Shown: piece by piece, positions 58,951 through 64,000 of the stretch
Position numbering within the stretch: the first letter of the stretch is position 1
How the letters are laid out: every line of letters begins with the position of its first letter
Assembly (NCBI GenBank): GCA_023105745.1
Contig: JALGQZ010000015.1
Span: 4,239,499-4,303,498 of the forward strand
Direction of reading: 5' to 3'
Length of the DNA: 64,000 nt
Origin: Austropuccinia psidii
Lineage: Eukaryota; Basidiomycota; Pucciniomycetes; Pucciniales; Sphaerophragmiaceae
Program-made: the position numbers and the translations under genes
The notes under the pieces: model-generated
What the model saw: the letters and a program-made list of their open reading frames with translations, nothing else
Databases searched by the model: none
What the model was told of the DNA's origin: nothing

Positions 58951-59873
58951 TTGTATTTTTTAGTGTTTGAAGACAATCCAACAGAGGACAACCAAGCCAC
59001 TGTTGAAAGATTGGTGGAAGAAACTTGCCCAAGTTCTTCAACACCAATTGTCACTAAGAAAAAGAAAGATAAGAAATTAGACTTTCCAGGACCCACTATT
59101 CAGGACTCTGAAGGTGAGTACCTCATTTATAAATTGCCATAAGAAGAATTCCTGTTCTGAAATCCTCTTATTTTTTTTTTATTTTTCTTAAATCATGACT
59201 ACCAGAAGAGGATCCCAATACTGCATCCAATCAGATGGAGCTGGACTCAGAAGTAGAATTGATTCCTCAAAAGGGAAAAGGAAGGGCAATATCCCCAGTG
59301 GAACAGAATCCACACAAGAAAGTGCCTTATCCCAAAGGCAAGTCCCAGAAATGCCCATGATATCTGAGCTAGAGTTAGAAATAATTATGAGTAACTCAAA
59401 CAGGTACAAACCACATTCAGAGGGATCAGATAGACATTTACATGAGCCAGTACAAACAGTACTACACAGTGTACAAGGACAAAGATTGAGAAATGTTGCC
59501 CCAAATACACCAAGAAGTTATGAACTCCTGGCACATCCTCAAAAAGGTCCTCAAGGAGCAGGAAATAGTGAAATACTCCAATGGATGGAATCCACCATCA
59601 TCCAAACCTCAAATCAAGAAGATAAAGGAGCACCATGCCAAAAAGAAAGAAGCCCCAGTAGCTTCTACCAGCAAGCCTCAAGTCAACAAACCTCCCCAAG
59701 AAGGGAGGAAGAACAAGAAAATGAATTGGAGGAAACCAGATTCCCCAAGCTACAGGATCCCAAAAATCCAGAACGATGCCAAAGACAATGTCTTCCACAT
59801 GGCCAGAACCTTGATGGAATTCAAAGACAAAGAGGAGCAAAAAATGAGACAACCCCATTTACCAAAGAAATAA
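58951..59873 (+). pseudogene. leader exon plus ORF1 of the plus-strand element
   Basis: The exon to 59113 reads VFEDNPTEDNQATVERLVEE, TPIVTKKKKDKKLDF and TIQDSE. A 92-nt intron (59114-59205, GTGAGTACC to ACTACCAG) joins in phase 1 to the frame at 59206, which reads EDPNTASNQMELDSEVELIP and KGKGRAISPVE, then meets stops at 59358-59390. Past them the same frame gives MSQYKQYYTVYKDKD, MNSWHILKKVLKEQEIV, NGWNPPSSKPQIKKIKE and a Lys-rich tail to TAA 59871. The last part is the homologue of the Gypsy ORF1 at 49743-50443. Gag overlaps it in the same -1 phase. Alternative start: ATG 58951, if the upstream acceptor is not used. Confidence 0.5.
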
Positions 59874-61414
59874 ACTTGTCTCCTGATGTTGTACATACTT
59901 CAGCAGAGCTTAAAAATAGTATTTTACCTATTAAAGACATTAAAAATAGTTTATTATCTTTCCAAGAAATAAATAATAGCTTATCATCTTTAACAAAACT
60001 TGTTGTACAAGATAAAAAAGAAATTGATAACATAAAATTTATGATTGAAAATAATAAACCAAAAGTATTAATTGATAATACTCAGAAATTAATTCAAGGA
60101 CAACAATAGTTGTACAAATACATAAGTGATATCAAAGAAAAACCTTTGACAATCAATTATGACGTGAGTATTGATAATCTTACATAAAAATTCAACAAAT
60201 TAAGCATTTCTGTAGAAAAATTTGAAGAAAAGACTTCATCACACCAAAAATTACTTTTGGACCATGTGGAAAAGAGTGATGAAGCAAGGATGCATCTGAA
60301 AGATGACATTCAAAGTGAAATACGGCTTATCACTGATAAAATGGATAAAATTAATGAGGCTAACTTAAATATGCCAAAGTTATCAACCCCAGTTTCCCAC
60401 ATAAGAAGCACTGTTAAACCAAAAGAGGAATTAACAAATCCATTAATAAAAGACTTAAGTCACCAAGACAATAACCAAGTCTTAATGAAGGAAGCACCTC
60501 AATTAAAAGAATGGCCAACATTCACAGGAGAACGTGAATATGACCACATGTCATTTATCAAGACAATTGACATGCTACAAGAAAAGTATTCCATACCAGA
60601 TGAATTAATTACTGCAAGATTACATTCATTGCTTGAAAAATCTGCAAAAAGATGGTATTATGGCATAAGACAAACAAATGGCAAAAATACCTGGTCTTGG
60701 TGGAAACAAGAAATAATAACCAAGTGGGCTAATGATTCCTGGAGGTACAAGATAGAAAATGCATTTGAAACGTCTTTCTTTGACCCAGACAAAGATAAAC
60801 CTTTAACTTGGTTCTTAAAACAAGTTGAAATACTCAATGCATTGTACCCAGAAATGTCACAAAAATGGTACATATGAAAATACTTAAGAAATGTGGAGGA
60901 GAGCTAGTACATGCCCTAAGAAGCAGGTGTATAGACCCATGCTCCAAAGAAGAGTATATCAATGCACTAGAGGACATAGTGACAAGAACAAAGATTGGCA
61001 GAACTTGGAAGAAATTGGAAATTAAAAGTCCAAATAAGCATTTATCAAAAAAGATAAAGCAAAAGCAGCTTTCAAGACCAATACACCCAACAATAATGAG
61101 CAAAGAAAATGCCATAAATGTGGAGGTATTGGACACTTAGCCAATAATTGCCTCAAAAAGGCAAAGATTAATGAAATTGTGGAAACAGAAAACCACAATG
61201 ACAAAGAGGAGGAATCTGACTCTGAAAAAGAAACAGAAGAGTCAGAAAGTTCTGAAAGTGAGGAAGTTAATGTAATTAATGCACAAATAAATAATATTGA
61301 TATAATTTATGAGGTACTAGATGTTAGCTCAAACTTACCACAAGTTGGAACATCTGACACAAACCTGACAAATATACAAGATGCCAAAATGTACAGAACC
61401 AAACCTGCAAAAGG
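59195..61414 (+). pseudogene. gag: gag of the plus-strand element
   Basis: Frame 59195-60109 (304 codons) overlaps ORF1, then encodes a coiled coil (ELKNSILPIKDIKNSL, INNSLSSLTKLVVQDKKEID). After stops at 60107 and about 60184 the same frame gives 60257-60877 with the capsid-like domain (GEREYDHMSFIKTIDML, ITARLHSLLEK, TWSWWKQEIITKWANDSW). A frame shift near 60860 leads to GGELVHALRSRCIDPC, and another before the CCHC knuckle CHKCGGIGHLANNC (61110-61151), then an acidic Ser/Glu tract (EESDSEKETEESESSESEEV). The protein is cut at MYRTKPAKG by the Gypsy insertion, just before the expected protease. Clear homologue of the gag at 48028-50463 with strong divergence. Confidence 0.85.
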
Positions 61415-62838
61415 TGTCAGGCTGAGTCTATGTTGAAGGAGTAATAAGGCTATTTACAACTAAAACTATGACTGTGACGCGGTAAAAAATGGTTTTTAAA
61501 AGATAATAAAGTTGATAATGGATGATTAAATTGAGATTTTAAGGGCTTTACTATGGAGATATAGTGGTGGTGAGCGCTACTGAAAGCCCTGGGTGCAGCT
61601 TTATCTGTTGGGTTACAGTAATTAAATTTATAATTATACCTGATTATTAACCAAGAGTAAAACTGTTTTTGACAGTTTACTACGTAGGTTATTCCAGAGC
61701 AGGATGAGGAGATGATTTTGGCTGTGAAAAGCCCTCCTTTTATCCTGAAATTGGGGTGGAAAGGCTGCTAGACCTTTCCACGTAGAGGAAGTGAAGATTT
61801 TTCACTCTCCAGGACAGGCTTGTGGTTTGCAAACAGCCTGTATACCCTGTATTGGGCTCAGATGTGGTTTTGAAACCACATCTGGGCGGTTTTCACCAAT
61901 ACAGGGTGAAAATTTTCATCTGGGGACCTCACAGCCTGATTCTGACGTGTATGACGCATAGAATGCTGTATAGAAACTGTATGGGACCCCAGTATTGACT
62001 GACATATGAGGTATTGAAGTAAAAACATGCTTCTTTGTCTATTTGACACCTCATATTCATGGTTATGGGATATTATCCCATGGTAAGGCTGTATATGACA
62101 GCAGGTGGGATTTTGACCTTAAAACAGCCATAACTCTGTCGGTTTTTGAGATATCAACCTAATAATTGGTTCATTGGATAGCCCTGTATGCGCTCTACAC
62201 AATGGTACCCAATTTGGTTTGGTTATCATGAAATATGGCAAAGGTATCCCATGTACAAGGTTTTTGTACCTAGGCGTGGTTTGGGCAAAAAGCTGTATCG
62301 ATCTTGTTTGCCTCATACCTTCTGTTATAGTTGAGATATGAAGAAGTGGATGGCACCATCAGATAGCCCTGATTGTGCTCTTTCCAAAAATACCCCACTT
62401 GAGGTATCCCACACTAAAACTGTAGAAGTTAGATGAGAGGTGAATGTTTTGTTCACCCTTATTTGGCCTGAAATTGACCATAACTCCAATAATATTGGTG
62501 CTAGCTCAGTTTGGCTGGTACCATTGGATAGCCCTGGCTTAGGGTTTCATTTTGAATACCCATTTGATGGGGTTACGCCTCTCCTTCTAGATTTTAGATG
62601 AGAGGTGAAAATTAAGGTTTATGCTCAGCAATAACTTTGAGCAGGAATAACTTTGTTATTTTTTGTCCTATGGTGATGGGACTTATATTTTCAGGAACAG
62701 GTGAGTTTCCTCTTTCTTTTGATACCTTTTGAGCTGATTTGGCTCAGCTCCATGTTTTGGTGGTATCTTGGTTATACTATTGGTTTATGGTATTTTGGCT
62801 GTCATGCTTGTGCTCTGGTTTTGAGTCACAGGCTGACA
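61415..62838 (-). repeat. 3' LTR of the second Gypsy copy (1424 bp)
   Basis: TGTCAG to CTGACA. More divergent from the two 1441-bp LTRs than they are from each other. The conserved hairpin is intact at 61846-61905. Polypurine AGAAGGAGGGTA at 62839-62850 follows on the element side. Confidence 0.92.
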
Positions 62839-62862
62839 TACCCTCCTTCTAAAAAAGGCTCA

Positions 62863-64000
62863 TCATTGATGAGACTGTTCAGTCCTCCTAGAGGCTCTGA
62901 ATCTCCTTAAATGAAGGTTCCCATCTGGTATGGCATCTTCTCCCAACCATTTGTCCTTATCAGCTGTCTGGTTCTTGAATCTGACTAAGTACTGTCTTTG
63001 ATCCTTCCCATTGAGTCTGATCTTCCTGGCTCTGATGATCTTACTCACAGGTCCAGGGGAGTTTTTCACTTCCACTATCTCTTGTGGTGTGGGGTTCTTC
63101 CTCCTTGAGGGGAATTTGTCCTCCTTTGTCTGGAAGTATGGTTTGACCAAACTCACTGGAAAGACTGGGTGTTTCCTGGAAAACTCCTCAGTGAGCTTGA
63201 CCTCTACTGCATTCTTCCCTATCAACTTAATGATAGTGAAGGGCCCTACAAATGAGTCTCTCATTTTCTTGGGTCCCTTGAGATTGTTAAAGTTCAGTGT
63301 AGACACTAACACCTGGTCCCCTTCCTTAAAGTCAGGTTCCATATGTGATTTGTCCCACCTCTGCTTGTTATACTCTTTGGCCTCAGCTATGCATTTGGCA
63401 GCTGTGTCACAGGCCCTCCTCCACATATCATGGAAGTCTTTGGCTGTGGGATGGATGGTCAGAAGGTTTTTTCTTCAAGTGATCCACAGTAAACAAGGGA
63501 TTCCACCCTTTCTCTACCAAGGCAGGTGGTTTTCCTGTGGTGGAGTGCTGACTTGTGTTATAAGCCAGTTGGACAGCTGGTAAGAGGGTGACCCAATCAT
63601 GGGTGTATCCCTCATGGTCCTTGTATTCCATGCCATAGGCACAGAATGTTCTGAGGATGTCCTCCATTGTTTGGATCATCCTTTCAGCTAGGCCATCTGT
63701 TTGTGGATGGTAAGCTGTGGAAAAAGCAAGTTTGGTACCAAGCATGTCATATACGTTAGTCCAAAATTCAGATGTGAGTTTTGGGTCCCTATCACTAATG
63801 ATGATCTTAGGGACTCCACAGGTAGATATGATGTTATTCCAAAATAACGGAGCAGTATCCATGGCTGTGTCTTCTTTATGGCATGGTAGGCACCTCATGC
63901 ATTTGCTGAACCTATCAACTATGATCAAACAGGCATTGTAGTTTTCTTTGCCTCCTGGAACAAGTCCTGTAACCCAGTCCATGTTGATGGTTTCCCATGG
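62863..64000 (-). pseudogene. pol: integrase and chromodomain of the second Gypsy copy
   Basis: Frame 63982-63428 begins [20 protein letters not shown] (first Asp) and has [12 protein letters not shown] and [12 protein letters not shown], so the DDE set is intact; upstream pol runs off the window. One extra base in the A-run near 63462 (KKKPSDHP for KKNHLTIHP in copy 1) shifts the frame; the protein continues at 63426-62863 with KEGDQVLVSTLNF, the integrase C-terminal SH3-like part, and the chromodomain (KIIRARKIRLNGKDQ, YLVRFKNQTADKDKW). This copy keeps the base that copy 1 lost near 44929, so the two copies decayed independently. Confidence 0.9.

Larger units (their letters stand above)
56494..61414 (+). 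mobile_element. Ty3/Gypsy element with alpha LTR, interrupted
   Basis: The 5' LTR (56494-58457), primer-binding-like site, leader exon, ORF1, gag with CCHC knuckle, all plus strand. It is cut at 61415 by the second Gypsy copy. Protease, pol and the 3' LTR would lie beyond the window. The left flank AATCT (56489-56493) should recur beyond its 3' LTR. Stops and frameshifts throughout gag show it is inactive. Confidence 0.8.
61415..64000 (-). mobile_element. second copy of the Gypsy element (partial, leaves the window)
   Basis: It begins with LTR TGTCAG at 61415 and continues with the polypurine tract, chromodomain and integrase on the minus strand to the window edge. The left flank AAAGG (61410-61414) is the expected target duplication; its partner lies outside. 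About 90% like the 43107 copy by eye, so a sister insertion and not a duplicate of it. Confidence 0.9.

Noticed and set aside
1..64000. tRNA or rRNA genes
   Set aside because: I looked for clover-leaf signatures and conserved rRNA words and saw none; a covariance-model scan would be needed to be certain.

Overview
The window looks like a rust fungus (Basidiomycota, Pucciniales). The clues are very AT-rich, CpG-poor intergenic DNA, one gene with short (about 70-80 nt) GT-AG introns, many chromodomain Ty3/Gypsy LTR elements with long LTRs, and a fossil transposon carrying a TET/JBP-like dioxygenase, a family expanded in basidiomycetes. The Gypsy proteins resemble, from memory, those of Austropuccinia psidii; no database search was possible, so the species is an inference.

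Layout. 1-11.6 kb: AT-rich spacer with an LTR fragment (1790-2617) and two solo LTRs (5185-7013, 9427-11589), both with near-perfect 5-bp target duplications. 11.67-17.72 kb: a decayed Harbinger/PIF-like unit between matching terminal inverted repeats. It holds a Myb/SANT-like partner pseudogene, a ~135-bp tandem array, a TET/JBP-like 2OG-Fe(II) dioxygenase pseudogene and, on the opposite strand, the transposase pseudogene. A second, more decayed transposase lies at 20.44-21.57 kb. From there to 31.4 kb I see no gene. 31.4-32.6 kb is low-complexity A/T DNA.

32.7-37.2 kb is the only island with ordinary composition and CpGs. It carries one apparently intact gene, a four-exon BAR-like (possibly Pil1/Lsp1-type eisosome) protein on the minus strand (33419-35670), and a gene remnant on the plus strand (36758-37100).

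41.0-64.0 kb is a stack of nested retroelements. An LTR (41028-54585, minus) of a chromovirus is split by a solo LTR (41889-53518, TSD AAGTT). That solo LTR is split by a 9715-bp Gypsy element (43107-52821, TSD GTAGC, two 1441-bp LTRs). The host chromovirus keeps only a chromodomain remnant (54704-54952), then another LTR (54953-56493) that is cut by a plus-strand element with a 1964-bp 5' LTR (56494-58457), primer-binding-like site and decayed gag. Its gag is interrupted at 61415, just after the zinc knuckle, by a second copy of the minus-strand Gypsy that leaves the window.

None of the mobile-element genes looks intact: they carry stops, frameshifts and, in the Gypsy RT, a changed catalytic Asp. 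The most interesting observations are the Harbinger-like unit enclosing a TET/JBP-like gene, and the shared architecture of the two Gypsy gag regions: a spliced leader exon feeding an upstream frame that overlaps gag in the same -1 phase in two diverged elements.
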